From the NCBI GenBank assembly GCA_010027825.1, contig RGUK01000011.1:1-30559 (forward strand): a DNA stretch of 30,559 nucleotides. Reading direction: 5' to 3'. This stretch comes from a bacterium (lineage in GTDB: Bacteria; Dependentiae; Babeliae; Babeliales; RVW-14). A program made the position numbers and the translations under genes. Shown piece after piece: positions 23,718 to 29,985 of the stretch (position 1 is its first letter; each line of letters opens with the position of its first letter). The notes under the pieces were generated by a model. It was not told the DNA's origin and ran no database searches. It saw only the letters and a program-made list of their open reading frames with translations.

Positions 23718-23867
23718 TCACGGGGTCGCGCTAATACTTGGATTCGTCATACCTCCAACCGCATGATGAGAAACTGCCGCATACGCGGACACCAGCAGCA
23801 AGAGGCAAAATACGGCGGAAGCGCCCCATGCGACTACGCTTAATTGTTTACGGACGGTCATTGTCAT
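23718..23867 (-). CDS. Small exported or membrane peptide overlapping the holin-like gene, 49 aa
   Basis: Start chosen at ATG 23865-23867 (MTMTVRKQLSVVAWG), with GGAG seven bases upstream, 20 nt inside the 3' end of the holin-like gene. The sequence is a basic N-terminus, one hydrophobic segment (LSVVAWGASAVFCLLLLVSAYAAV), and a short polar tail (SHHAVGGMTNPSISATP). It could be a cleaved signal peptide with a short mature tail, or a single-pass membrane protein. An Rz1-type lipoprotein was considered, but no clear lipobox (LxxC) is present after the hydrophobic core. Coupling to a holin-like gene suggests a lysis or membrane role. Confidence 0.6.
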   Translation of the reverse strand: MTMTVRKQLSVVAWGASAVFCLLLLVSAYAAVSHHAVGGMTNPSISATP

Positions 23868-24204
23868 GCTCGTGCTCCAGTTCGCGGTCACGTTCGTGCA
23901 CAATGGTTACTTTGATACCGGCACCCGACAATAACGATATTGCCAGATCCGTTAAAGTGGAACCGCCCATGCCCGCCAGCACGCAAATGCCGATCAGGCC
24001 GTAGACGTTTTCGGCTTTCCGATAGTTTTGATACCAAATCAGGGCGATGGCGAGGCCGAGAAAACCGGCGTTCAGCATCGCACTGATGATAGCTAGTTTA
24101 GACAGTTTCTTAGCAAACCGCAAAAGCGTTGCCAGCCCGGCAAACGCAGCCGCGCCAAAAGCGCTTAAAAGCACCGACAACGAATGTAATGTTTCGTCGC
24201 CCAT
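23848..24204 (-). CDS. Holin-like membrane protein, 118 aa
   Basis: Starts at ATG 24202-24204 (MGDETLHSLSVLLSAFG) with a GGCGG site upstream. Three hydrophobic segments: about 7-28 (HSLSVLLSAFGAAAFAGLATLL), about 36-57 (KLAIISAMLNAGFLGLAIALIW) and about 68-92 (VYGLIGICVLAGMGGSTLTDLAISL). A highly charged, His/Glu/Asp-rich tail follows (HERDRELEHEHDNDRP). Three membrane passes, ~120 residues and a charged C-terminus match class I holins or the phage-holin families with a DxA-type third helix. The gene follows a terminator, so it may start its own transcript. Assignment rests on topology only. Confidence 0.7.
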   Translation of the reverse strand: MGDETLHSLSVLLSAFGAAAFAGLATLLRFAKKLSKLAIISAMLNAGFLGLAIALIWYQNYRKAENVYGLIGICVLAGMGGSTLTDLAISLLSGAGIKVTIVHERDRELEHEHDNDRP

Positions 24205-24245
24205 GATTTGTAACCGCCTGTAATTACTGGTGTTATAAATGTGTC

Positions 24246-24274
24246 AAAAGCCCCTGCGATCCCCTGTCCGCAGG
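24246..24274 (-). terminator. Rho-independent terminator candidate
   Basis: On the minus strand CCTGCG (24274-24269) pairs perfectly with CGCAGG (24258-24253) across a 10-nt loop, followed by GGCTTTT. It lies 6 nt after the stop of the small ORF ending at 24280, just before the holin-like gene. The stem is short but GC-rich and the T-run has four bases. Confidence 0.45.
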
Positions 24275-24279
24275 CCCTA

Positions 24280-24444
24280 TCACGGCCGAAGCCGCGATTC
24301 TGCAGCAACTTTCAAGGACATAATTTCGTCCCGTGTGGCATTTGCTGCTCCTCCGCCCGTGAGCCCGACAAAATCTGACCACGGAACCTGTAACCCCCGC
24401 GGCATCCCTGCCTTAGAAGCTACGCCTAACCAGTCGACCACCAC
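24280..24444 (-). CDS. Doubtful small ORF, about 54 aa
   Basis: This frame is open through 24570, but plausible starts are GTG at 24442-24444 or the adjacent 24439-24441; no ATG with a ribosome site is found, and the first in-frame ATG is internal. The peptide (VVVDWLGVASKAGMPRGLQ, then SDFVGLTGGGAANATRDEIM and SLKVAAESRLRP) has protein-like composition and ends just before a terminator hairpin, which supports a transcript. Alternatively the 335-nt gap between 24204 and 24540 is an untranslated regulatory stretch. Not recognised. Confidence 0.3.
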   Translation of the reverse strand: MVVDWLGVASKAGMPRGLQVPWSDFVGLTGGGAANATRDEIMSLKVAAESRLRP

Positions 24445-24500
24445 GACTAACTTTTGACACAACTCTAGTTTAACATTTTTTATCCGGCGTAAGATAACGT

Positions 24501-24528
24501 CGAATAAACCGCAGCGACAAATTGTCAA
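24501..24528 (-). promoter_or_regulatory. Weak sigma70-like promoter candidate
   Basis: Minus-strand TTGACA (24528-24523) is a consensus -35, followed after 16 nt by TATTCG (24506-24501), which matches a -10 poorly. It lies just after the stop at 24540, in the longest gene-poor gap of the window, upstream of the small ORF and holin-like gene. Confidence 0.25.
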
Positions 24529-24539
24529 AGAGCGCGCCG

Positions 24540-24992
24540 CTAAATGTACAGCGCGGGAACATTGCTGCACAGCCCGGCTGGTTCAAATTGCTCAATCCAG
24601 CCGGGAGCTGTCTCAGGAAGAAAAGCGATCGAGCGCGGCGCCAACTCGTGCGGCGCGGGCGTCCAAATAAATTGCGCGCTGGTTAGCGTAGGCGCGGTGC
24701 TATCGAAAAGGGCGTGCGCGCCCACGTTGCACAGCGCGTCGAGCGTTTCGCAGTCAAAGCAGCGCGACCAGACACGCTGCTTGGAAAAAAACCCGGGCGG
24801 GGCTGAATTAAATCCGCTGTCAAAGGGCAATAAAAAACTACCCTGATAAAACACGACGTTTGCGCACACGTGCCAGCCGGCGTCTAGCGCGGCTTTAAGA
24901 TATGCCAGCCGATTTTCTTTCTCAGGCTGCGGGCCAACAGTGTTGCCAAGATTGGCAATTAAAATACCTTCAAACCGCGTGTTACGCGCCAT
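24540..24992 (-). CDS. Degenerate PI-PLC/GDPD-like protein, 150 aa
   Basis: Starts at ATG 24990-24992 (MARNTRFEGILIANLGN) with an AGGGAAG site upstream. The chain follows the course of a small PI-PLC/glycerophosphodiesterase-type family as I remember it from phages and bacteria: an opening HRGN-like turn, GPxPExEN, YLxxALxxGW, an ExDVW-like strand, an FYxGHD-like strand, a Trp-Cys-His-like strand, TLTSxxxIWT, and SIAxLPE. All these positions can be found (ANLGN; GPQPEKEN; AYLKAALDAGWHV; CANVVF; LPFD; VWSRCFDCETLDAL; TLTSAQFIWT; SIAFLPE). The putative catalytic His, Glu, Asp and second His are, however, Asn, Cys, Asn and Arg. If the alignment holds it is an inactive binding version. At about 150 residues it is shorter than classical GDPDs (about 240). 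A distinct fold is possible. Confidence 0.65.
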   Translation of the reverse strand: MARNTRFEGILIANLGNTVGPQPEKENRLAYLKAALDAGWHVCANVVFYQGSFLLPFDSGFNSAPPGFFSKQRVWSRCFDCETLDALCNVGAHALFDSTAPTLTSAQFIWTPAPHELAPRSIAFLPETAPGWIEQFEPAGLCSNVPALYI

Positions 24993-25079
24993 GCCTGCTT
25001 CCCTGACTTGTTAATAGCCGCCACGTGTTTGTATGTGGCGTATCCTACTCGTGACTGCAACGTGTGTCCACGAGAAGAG

Positions 25080-26114
25080 TCAAAGAATCTTGGCGGCAAT
25101 CAGACATCCGCGCGCAACAGCGTGCAGCGGATCTTTAGCGTGACGAACTTCTTTCACAGGAAGAGGGAAGCCGTTCTCTTCCAACTTCTTGGTGAACATT
25201 TCGACGAAGCCTTTTGCGCGCGTTGTGCCGCCGGCTACAGATATCAAAATCGGCTCTTTGAACTTTGGGAGCGCTTTGTGGTCGCGCAGCGCAGCAGCCA
25301 GCTGCTTCGTTGTATAGTCGATCAGACGCTCGTAGTACACGCTCACGGCGGCAAGAATCGCGTTGTCGCCCCCGCCCTCGCCGATGACAAACGTGCCGTG
25401 CTCTTTTTCCGCTTGCACGACCGAATCCGGCTCGTTTGTTGCTACGGCCGTCATGCGATCGATCCAGTCGCCGGACTTCGTCGTCGAGAACAGCACTGTT
25501 GGCTCGCCGTTAAGCATCACGCATACGTTCACCATGCCGGCGCCCCACGACAGGCCGATGCCGGTGTAATCGTCATGTTCCAGCTCTGAGTAGCACAGCG
25601 CCTCGGCTTCGTTAATAGCGCGTGCGGCGTAACCCTGCTCCGCCAGCACAGTGCGCACGACGTCTTCGTGGTACGCGACGTCAAAATCGTCGTCTTCTTG
25701 ATCGACGGGCTGCGCCGGCACGCAAAAGATCAGCTTTTCATTAGGCTGGCTCGCTGTTCCGACCACTTCCTTGAGAATAAACGCAAGTACGCGTTTCGCT
25801 TCTTTTTCCTTCGGGCTAACCACGCCGCGAAACATAGGGCGCTTAGCCGAGTCATTGCGCTCGACGGCCTTCTCGATGGCGTCTTGGCCGAGAATGATAA
25901 AACTTCCGTCGGCGTCTTTAACGAAAACCTTGCCCTGCAGGCCCTTTTCGATCATTTTTGTGGCCACGGGTGTCGTCGGCTTGATGACGTAAAAAGCATC
26001 GCGAAAGTCTTTGTACTGCACGTTGCCGACCACGTGAGGGTCGGTTGTAGAGTTTGCGGCGGCGTCTTGGGCCAGCACGATAAACGATGTTCCAACGTCG
26101 AGACCTTTGGCCAT
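25080..26114 (-). CDS. Actin-like ATPase (ParM/MreB/MamK superfamily), 344 aa
   Basis: Starts at ATG 26112-26114 (MAKGLDVGTSFIVLAQD) with AAAGGA upstream and two bases after the previous TAA. The actin/Hsp70 ATPase landmarks appear in order: phosphate-1 GLDVGTSFIV (4-13, Asp6), a connect-1-like INEAEALCYSE (167-177), phosphate-2 GIGLSWGAGMVNVCV (185-199), and adenosine-binding ISVAGGTTRAKGFVEMF (291-307), followed by a C-terminal helix like connect-2 (HAVARGCLIAA). In phosphate-2 the usual Asp is Ser, a variant I associate with GIS-GAGMxN-type bacterial actins. Length and lack of signal or membrane segments fit a cytoplasmic filament-forming protein, which in phages could segregate DNA or position replication sites. 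No adjacent ParR-like partner is obvious. Confidence 0.88.
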   Translation of the reverse strand: MAKGLDVGTSFIVLAQDAAANSTTDPHVVGNVQYKDFRDAFYVIKPTTPVATKMIEKGLQGKVFVKDADGSFIILGQDAIEKAVERNDSAKRPMFRGVVSPKEKEAKRVLAFILKEVVGTASQPNEKLIFCVPAQPVDQEDDDFDVAYHEDVVRTVLAEQGYAARAINEAEALCYSELEHDDYTGIGLSWGAGMVNVCVMLNGEPTVLFSTTKSGDWIDRMTAVATNEPDSVVQAEKEHGTFVIGEGGGDNAILAAVSVYYERLIDYTTKQLAAALRDHKALPKFKEPILISVAGGTTRAKGFVEMFTKKLEENGFPLPVKEVRHAKDPLHAVARGCLIAAKIL

Positions 26115-26116
26115 GA

Positions 26117-26467
26117 TTACTTTCCTTTCAATTGCGCGAGCTTGGACACAGACAAACTAATATCATCCTGTGTTTGAATTGTTTTGCCAAGTTCGAGTTG
26201 TTGCGTTTTTTGTAAATTGCCGGTGTTAATTTCCCCGACATATTTCCCCGTGTCAATTTCGATCTTTGTTTTGCCGGTCGCGCTGTCTTTTTCTGTCATA
26301 GCTGCGCGCAACGTATTTGCCGCGGGGGCAAACGACATCGGCGCGTGTTCGCGCGTTACGGGTACGGCAAACCGCACAATCAGCAAATCTACGCGGCCAA
26401 CAACATAACCAAACGCAAAACTGAAAAAAACACAGAGAAAAATTGTAGAGTATGTCAGTGTCAACAT
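26117..26467 (-). CDS. Single-pass membrane protein upstream of the actin-like gene, 116 aa
   Basis: Starts at ATG 26465-26467, overlapping the stop of the homing-endonuclease gene by 7 nt; the ribosome site is weak. Residues 1-25 (LTLTYSTIFLCVFFSFAFGYVVG) are a hydrophobic anchor, then RVDLLIVRFAVP, then a polar part rich in Lys/Thr/Gln (GKTKIEIDTGKYVGEINTG; NLQKTQQLELGKTIQTQ). Ends LAQLKGK. Its TAA is two bases from the actin start, so the two may act together, for example as a membrane anchor; this is positional inference. Confidence 0.72.
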   Translation of the reverse strand: MLTLTYSTIFLCVFFSFAFGYVVGRVDLLIVRFAVPVTREHAPMSFAPAANTLRAAMTEKDSATGKTKIEIDTGKYVGEINTGNLQKTQQLELGKTIQTQDDISLSVSKLAQLKGK

Positions 26468-27165
26468 GTTTCAGGCTTGCGCCATCCTCGGTGTGATTTG
26501 ATGCGGCCCGCGTTTACGCTACGCATATGGCAATCGCGCAGGCCGTTATGGCGGCAGAAGTCCTTGAGATTGTGAATGATAACTAAATCACCGTCAGGAT
26601 TAAGGAAGTTATACGTCTTGGCGTACTTCTCGCGGATGACGTTGCGACCACGAGCACGCAGTTCTTTCATCCGCTGTTCAGGAATCGCGTGCACACCTGT
26701 TTTCATCTCGACGGATTTAGTGCCGCCAATGCTGGCCCACTTTTGGCGAGTCTTGGCGTCCATGTTAGCAAAACCGGAGCCGCCGTTGTGCGAGCGTTGT
26801 TGGGCGATTTTGCGCTGCTCCGGCGTAAGCAAAAACCGCCCCGCTGCGTTGCGATTCAGGCACAACTCCGGGCCCAGATGCTCGGTATCGGCGTGCGCTG
26901 ACTTAATCAAAAGCGTTTCGGCATCTGAAAGTTCTTTGGCTGCTTTTTTCGACTCGCGGCGATATTCAGCCTTCAAGATAACTTTAAGCGCGTCGCCCTG
27001 ATACTCGTCGTGTGCTGCATCGTTGTAATGCGCGAAAGTGACAGGAGAACCAAAGTACTGGTGATCTTCATCGGGCGAGCGGTCGGTGACGCGCGAGCCG
27101 TAATAAAACTTATACCCCAGCGACGGATACAAGATCACGTACAAATAGTACCAGCGTTTACGCAT
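26461..27165 (-). CDS. GIY-YIG homing endonuclease, 234 aa
   Basis: Starts at ATG 27163-27165 (MRKRWYYLYVILYPSLG). The GIY-YIG nuclease domain occupies about residues 5-100: YYLYVILYP (GIY strand), KFYYGSRVT (YIG strand with the Arg helix following), DHQYFGSP, the candidate catalytic Glu in SDAETLLIKSAHA, and LCLNRNAAGRF closing the domain. Residues about 105-175 (QQRSHNGGSGFANMDAKTRQ) resemble NUMOD-type DNA-binding spacer modules. The C-terminal ~60 residues (FLNPDGDLVIIHNLKDFCRH, then HMRSVNAGRIKSHRGWRKP) match the DNA-binding tail of T4 Seg-type enzymes. It is free-standing and would be a mobile element cutting homologous sites in related phages. No intron is visible around it. Confidence 0.9.
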   Translation of the reverse strand: MRKRWYYLYVILYPSLGYKFYYGSRVTDRSPDEDHQYFGSPVTFAHYNDAAHDEYQGDALKVILKAEYRRESKKAAKELSDAETLLIKSAHADTEHLGPELCLNRNAAGRFLLTPEQRKIAQQRSHNGGSGFANMDAKTRQKWASIGGTKSVEMKTGVHAIPEQRMKELRARGRNVIREKYAKTYNFLNPDGDLVIIHNLKDFCRHNGLRDCHMRSVNAGRIKSHRGWRKPETC

Positions 27166-27238
27166 ACACTGAATCCGTTCAGCGCGAGTTTTCAGCCAAA
27201 TCCTTTTGACTGCCGGTGTTTTAATTACCGGGCTGGAA

Positions 27239-27451
27239 CTATTTTAACAATTTGTGCGCGATAGTCGAAACTACCGTATATGTAAGCGCGATTGCAATTA
27301 ACCACAAAATAGAGATTACAACGCGCCGCATACGCATGTTTGTATGCCAATAACGCGCCCGGATTTCGTCAGGGTCGTGCAGTTGCATAAGTTGCGCGTC
27401 GAGAGCAGTTTGATCTGCGTCAGTTTGAATTACTCACGGTTCCCAAGGCAT
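27239..27451 (-). CDS. Small membrane protein with an in-frame TGA at codon 6
   Basis: An ATG at 27449-27451, 8 nt after the deaminase stop, reads MPWEP then TGA (27436-27434), then 64 more open codons: VIQTDADQTALDAQLMQLHD, PDEIRARYWHTNMRMRRVV, ISILWLIAIALTYTVV and a TAG at 27239. The C-terminal half is a basic step followed by one clear transmembrane segment, so the frame past the TGA looks coding. Restarting at the ATG inside (LMQLHD) would give a 49-residue membrane peptide but has no ribosome site. TGA is a normal stop elsewhere in this genome, so recoding to Trp is unlikely. Either the TGA is a mutation or error, a restart occurs, or readthrough does. Confidence 0.6.
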
Positions 27452-27459
27452 ATAGAGGC

Positions 27460-27948
27460 TCACACTTCGATTTTTTTTCCGTCGCGTAACACAAAGATAC
27501 CCAGCTTTTCTTCCAGTCGGCGATACACAACACCGGCCTCACGAAACATCTCGTCGCCGCGGTCGCAGCTCTCTTGCCAAGCGCCGTGCGCCGGCGGATG
27601 AGCTAGCCCGATCACTTCAGTAATCCCGGCACAGATAATTGCCCGCGCACAATCGGCGCATGCAAACCACGGGCAGTACAGCGTGGCGTGTTTTGTCGGC
27701 ATTCCCAGTTTTGCCGCGTGATAAATAACATTACGCTCGGCGTGCTCGATGTAGGCGTACTTCAACGGGCGCTGCAGACGGTCATCGTTCTTTTTAACGG
27801 AGGCCGGCAAACAGTTCGCGGCGGAAACAATATCGCCGCGCGTGGTCACTAGCACCGCGCCGTTCTGCGTGTGAATATCATCAGCCTGCCTAGTTGCAAC
27901 GTGGCAGGCAATACGAAGATAAAACAAAGGATCAATGATGTTTGGCAT
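27460..27948 (-). CDS. dCMP/cytidine-deaminase-family enzyme, 162 aa
   Basis: Starts at ATG 27946-27948 (MPNIIDPLFYLRIACHVA), with no clear ribosome site. The zinc deaminase signature is complete: AYIEHAERNVIYHAA (His69, Glu71) and YCPWFACADCARAII (Cys97, Cys100). The typical PCxxC proline immediately before the first Cys is Ala here. N-terminal TQNGAVLVTTRGDIVSAANC fits the substrate-side strands of dCMP deaminases, and the C-terminal GDEMFREAGV helix is the usual ending. Length matches phage dCMP deaminases (~160-190). It would supply dUMP for dTMP synthesis, a common phage nucleotide-metabolism step. A dTMP synthase is not visible in the window. A blasticidin/cytidine deaminase identity is less likely. 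Confidence 0.88.
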   Translation of the reverse strand: MPNIIDPLFYLRIACHVATRQADDIHTQNGAVLVTTRGDIVSAANCLPASVKKNDDRLQRPLKYAYIEHAERNVIYHAAKLGMPTKHATLYCPWFACADCARAIICAGITEVIGLAHPPAHGAWQESCDRGDEMFREAGVVYRRLEEKLGIFVLRDGKKIEV

Positions 27949-28094
27949 CGTTGTAATAAATGCGGGCTGAATACTGGCAGCAGGACCGCTCGTGTCCCGC
28001 TTGTGCTCGTGTGTCGTTGGGGCGAAGGAGGCGCTTGGAAACGTTTGAAACCCGGCAACCAGTATCCGGCACCACGGCTAACCAAGTGTGGTGC

Positions 28095-28120
28095 AAACAC
28101 CGGGAGGACAACCGGTGTTT
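28095..28120 (-). terminator. Strong hairpin after the ferritin-like gene
   Basis: Nine base pairs are perfectly complementary: AAACACCGG at 28095-28103 and CCGGTGTTT at 28112-28120, with an 8-nt loop. It starts 8 nt after the stop of the ferritin-like gene on the minus strand. Only short T-runs flank it (TTT on the minus strand, TTTT on the plus), so it may be a moderate terminator or a transcript-stabilising hairpin. The 179-nt gap (27949-28127) shows no tRNA or coding sequence I trust. Confidence 0.5.
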
Positions 28121-28127
28121 TGCGGCG

Positions 28128-28664
28128 TCACGTCCGGTCTGGCGCAGAACGGGCGGGAGTGACCCGCTCGCAGCGCATTCCGGCTACCATGCCGCAACTC
28201 TCCCGCGTGTATGTATCTGTTGACTTATAAGTCATCAAAATCCGCCGCATCTTTTCGCAATCTTCGTAGCTGTCTTCGAGCTGGTTTTCATAAAAGATCG
28301 TGAGGTACGCGGCAACGGTGGGATGCGCGCCAGACAACGAGTCAAGCTCGTTAATACGTTTGGCGTAGTTGTCAGCCACCTCGGTTTCCATCTGGATAGC
28401 GCGGTCCAAGATATCGCTGATATTTGTGTACCGCGGAAAACTGTGGTCATCGGCAGTGGGCAGCTCGTAGTTCAAACCAAACAAGCGATGCGTGAATTGT
28501 AAGACATGCTCTAGCTCGCCCTTAGCCGCTTCGTGTAAAAACTCGCGATACTCTTCGGCGTGTAGGCCGGTCACAGCGCCGGCGTGGTACAAATAAAACT
28601 TCAAATGCGTCCACTCATTGCGCAAATCCGAGTTCATCTTCTCGATAAATTCTAGCAGAGTCAT
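28128..28664 (-). CDS. Bacterioferritin-like diiron protein, 178 aa
   Basis: Starts at ATG 28662-28664 with AAGGAG upstream; the ATGA overlap couples it to the methyltransferase gene. The four-helix ferritin pattern and its ligand spacing are clear: Glu17 (LRNEWTHLKFY), Glu50 and His53 (AKGELEHVLQF), Glu93 (QMETEVADNY) and Glu126 (FYENQLEDSYED). Spacings of 33, 43 and 33 residues equal those of E. coli bacterioferritin (18, 51, 94, 127). The last ligand, His130 in bacterioferritin, is Leu129 here, with Glu130 next. No heme-binding Met52 equivalent is present (Leu51). The last ~35 residues form an extra polar tail. Ferritin-like proteins in phages could bind or oxidise iron, or protect DNA like Dps; role inferred. 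Confidence 0.85.
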   Translation of the reverse strand: MTLLEFIEKMNSDLRNEWTHLKFYLYHAGAVTGLHAEEYREFLHEAAKGELEHVLQFTHRLFGLNYELPTADDHSFPRYTNISDILDRAIQMETEVADNYAKRINELDSLSGAHPTVAAYLTIFYENQLEDSYEDCEKMRRILMTYKSTDTYTRESCGMVAGMRCERVTPARSAPDRT

Positions 28665-29188
28665 AACGATTGCTCCTTCAGGTAAGCCGCAAGCCGTTCA
28701 GCCTGCGGTGTTTCTTCTTTAATGATTTGCTCGTAGCAGACCGCGCCGTACTGCCGAAAGATCTGCACGTTGTTTACAAACCAGCCCATATGGTAACCAG
28801 CCCGCATAAAGTTGACTAGATGAATTGTCGCCTCTTCGTCATACACATAGTTGTGACAGCCGAACTTGTGCGCCCAGTATTCGCGCGGTTGGCAGTTAAT
28901 ATGTCCATGTCCGCCTTGGCCGGGTTGTGCTGCGCTAAAAATAATCGTAGGCGCCGTCTGCACTAACTTTTGCACAAACAGATCGGCCAGTTCGGGGTTA
29001 ATGTGCTCGGCAACTTCTAAACACAAGCAGATGTCGTAACCCCGGCATGTGTCGAACTGCGGGTCGAACACGCTGAACTTGTCGTGCGGGGAGCGTGGAT
29101 CTGGATCGATACCGTCGACGATAAAGCCAGCCGCTCGGAGGGCGTCGACATAGATACCGGGGCCGCAACCGACGTCAATAATTTTCAT
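28661..29188 (-). CDS. Class I SAM-dependent methyltransferase, 175 aa
   Basis: Start chosen at ATG 29186-29188 (MKIIDVGCGPGIYVDALR), at the first strand of the fold; a longer GTG start at 29242 would add 18 basic residues reading through a palindrome. Motif I is IIDVGCGPG (3-11); the acidic residue ending strand 2 is in VDGIDPDPRS; motif IV region is YDICLCLEVAEHINPE. The later part has TIIFSAAQPGQGGHGHINC followed by EYWAHKFGCHNYVYDEEAT, a layout seen in small-molecule and capsule/sugar methyltransferases near glycosyl functions. Substrate unknown. Its TGA overlaps the ATG of the ferritin-like gene. Confidence 0.8.
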   Translation of the reverse strand: MKIIDVGCGPGIYVDALRAAGFIVDGIDPDPRSPHDKFSVFDPQFDTCRGYDICLCLEVAEHINPELADLFVQKLVQTAPTIIFSAAQPGQGGHGHINCQPREYWAHKFGCHNYVYDEEATIHLVNFMRAGYHMGWFVNNVQIFRQYGAVCYEQIIKEETPQAERLAAYLKEQSL

Positions 29189-29198
29189 GCCGCCGACT

Positions 29199-29212
29199 AT
29201 ACCGCGCGGTAT
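29199..29212. promoter_or_regulatory. 14-bp perfect palindrome upstream of the methyltransferase
   Basis: ATACCGCGCGGTAT is an exact palindrome lying in the 55-nt stretch between the PhoH stop (29244) and the methyltransferase start (29188). A perfect 14-mer in an untranslated stretch may be an operator for a dimeric repressor or a small hairpin. If the GTG at 29242 is the true start the palindrome is coding and this reading falls. Confidence 0.35.
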
Positions 29213-29243
29213 CACGCCGCGCAATACAGCCCGCGCAAACACG

Positions 29244-29951
29244 CTACAGCTTTTTTAAGATCGCTGCCACAAGCGGATGACGCACGACGTCAGAGTGGGC
29301 AAATTGCACAATATCAATGCCGGCGATGCCCTTGAGTTTCGTAACAACTTCATTCATGGGCGGCGGCGAAATCGGCAAGTCTGTTTGCTGCGGATCGCCC
29401 GTCACAATGATCTTCGAGTTCTGGCCGAAGCGCGACAAAAACAGCTTGAACTGCGTGTACGTGGCGTTCTGCGCCTCGTCAAATACGCAGATCGAATCAT
29501 TGAACGTGCGGCCGCGTAGATAACATAACGGCGCCAGCACAATAGCTTTGTTTACAAACTCGCGTTTGGGGCCAAACTTGCCCAAGAGCACGTCCATGGT
29601 GTCGTACAGCGGCTGCATGTACGGATTGACTTTCTCGCCAAACGAACCGGGGAGATAGCCAAGCTTTTCGCCGGCGTCTACGATTGGCCGGGTGAGCACG
29701 ATTGAGGCGGCACGTCGGGCCAGCACCTCATTGATAGCAAAAGCCATTGCCAGAAACGTCTTGCCAGAGCCGGCGGAGCCCAGCAAGAACGTGATGTCAT
29801 TATCGTTTAGTGCCTTCCATGCACGGCGCTGTGTTTCAGTGCGCCACTCAATTTCGCAGGGCGTCAGCGGGGCTTTTGCTTTTTCTTGTTGTTCCTGTCG
29901 TTTCTTAGATTTTTTTTCGGCTCTTCGCGCATTCCGTTGCTTGGCAGCCAT
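29244..29951 (-). CDS. phoH: PhoH-like ATPase, 235 aa
   Basis: Starts at ATG 29949-29951 (MAAKQRNARRAEKKS). After a basic ~25-residue tail the PhoH core follows: Walker A GSAGSGKT (58-65), ASIVLTRPIVDAGEKLGYLPG, LCYLRGRTFNDS, Walker B SICVFDEAQNA (153-163) and the sensor-like KIIVTGDPQQTDLP (180-193). These are the hallmarks of the PhoH family (the P-loop domain shared with the N-terminus of UvrD-type helicases). The chain is of the short, phage-typical kind. PhoH is common in marine and other phages and is linked to RNA or phosphate-starvation functions, but its role is not settled. It lies between a repeat protein and the methyltransferase. Confidence 0.93.
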   Translation of the reverse strand: MAAKQRNARRAEKKSKKRQEQQEKAKAPLTPCEIEWRTETQRRAWKALNDNDITFLLGSAGSGKTFLAMAFAINEVLARRAASIVLTRPIVDAGEKLGYLPGSFGEKVNPYMQPLYDTMDVLLGKFGPKREFVNKAIVLAPLCYLRGRTFNDSICVFDEAQNATYTQFKLFLSRFGQNSKIIVTGDPQQTDLPISPPPMNEVVTKLKGIAGIDIVQFAHSDVVRHPLVAAILKKL

Positions 29952-29985
29952 AACGACTCGCTTTCAAGTTGTGTTGCCGACCTCG

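Noticed and set aside
25020..25046. GCCAC/GTGGC hairpin upstream of the GDPD-like gene as terminator
   Set aside because: There is an inverted repeat, but no T-run follows on the minus strand, so termination is not supported.
27434..27436. TGA recoded as tryptophan throughout the genome
   Set aside because: Several genes end sensibly at TGA with the next start overlapping (for example at 14414, 22170, 28661), so the standard code applies.
27949..28127. Possible tRNA or plus-strand gene in the gap before the ferritin-like gene
   Set aside because: No acceptor/T-arm pairing could be built and the plus-strand frame has no ATG or ribosome site; only the 9-bp hairpin is convincing.
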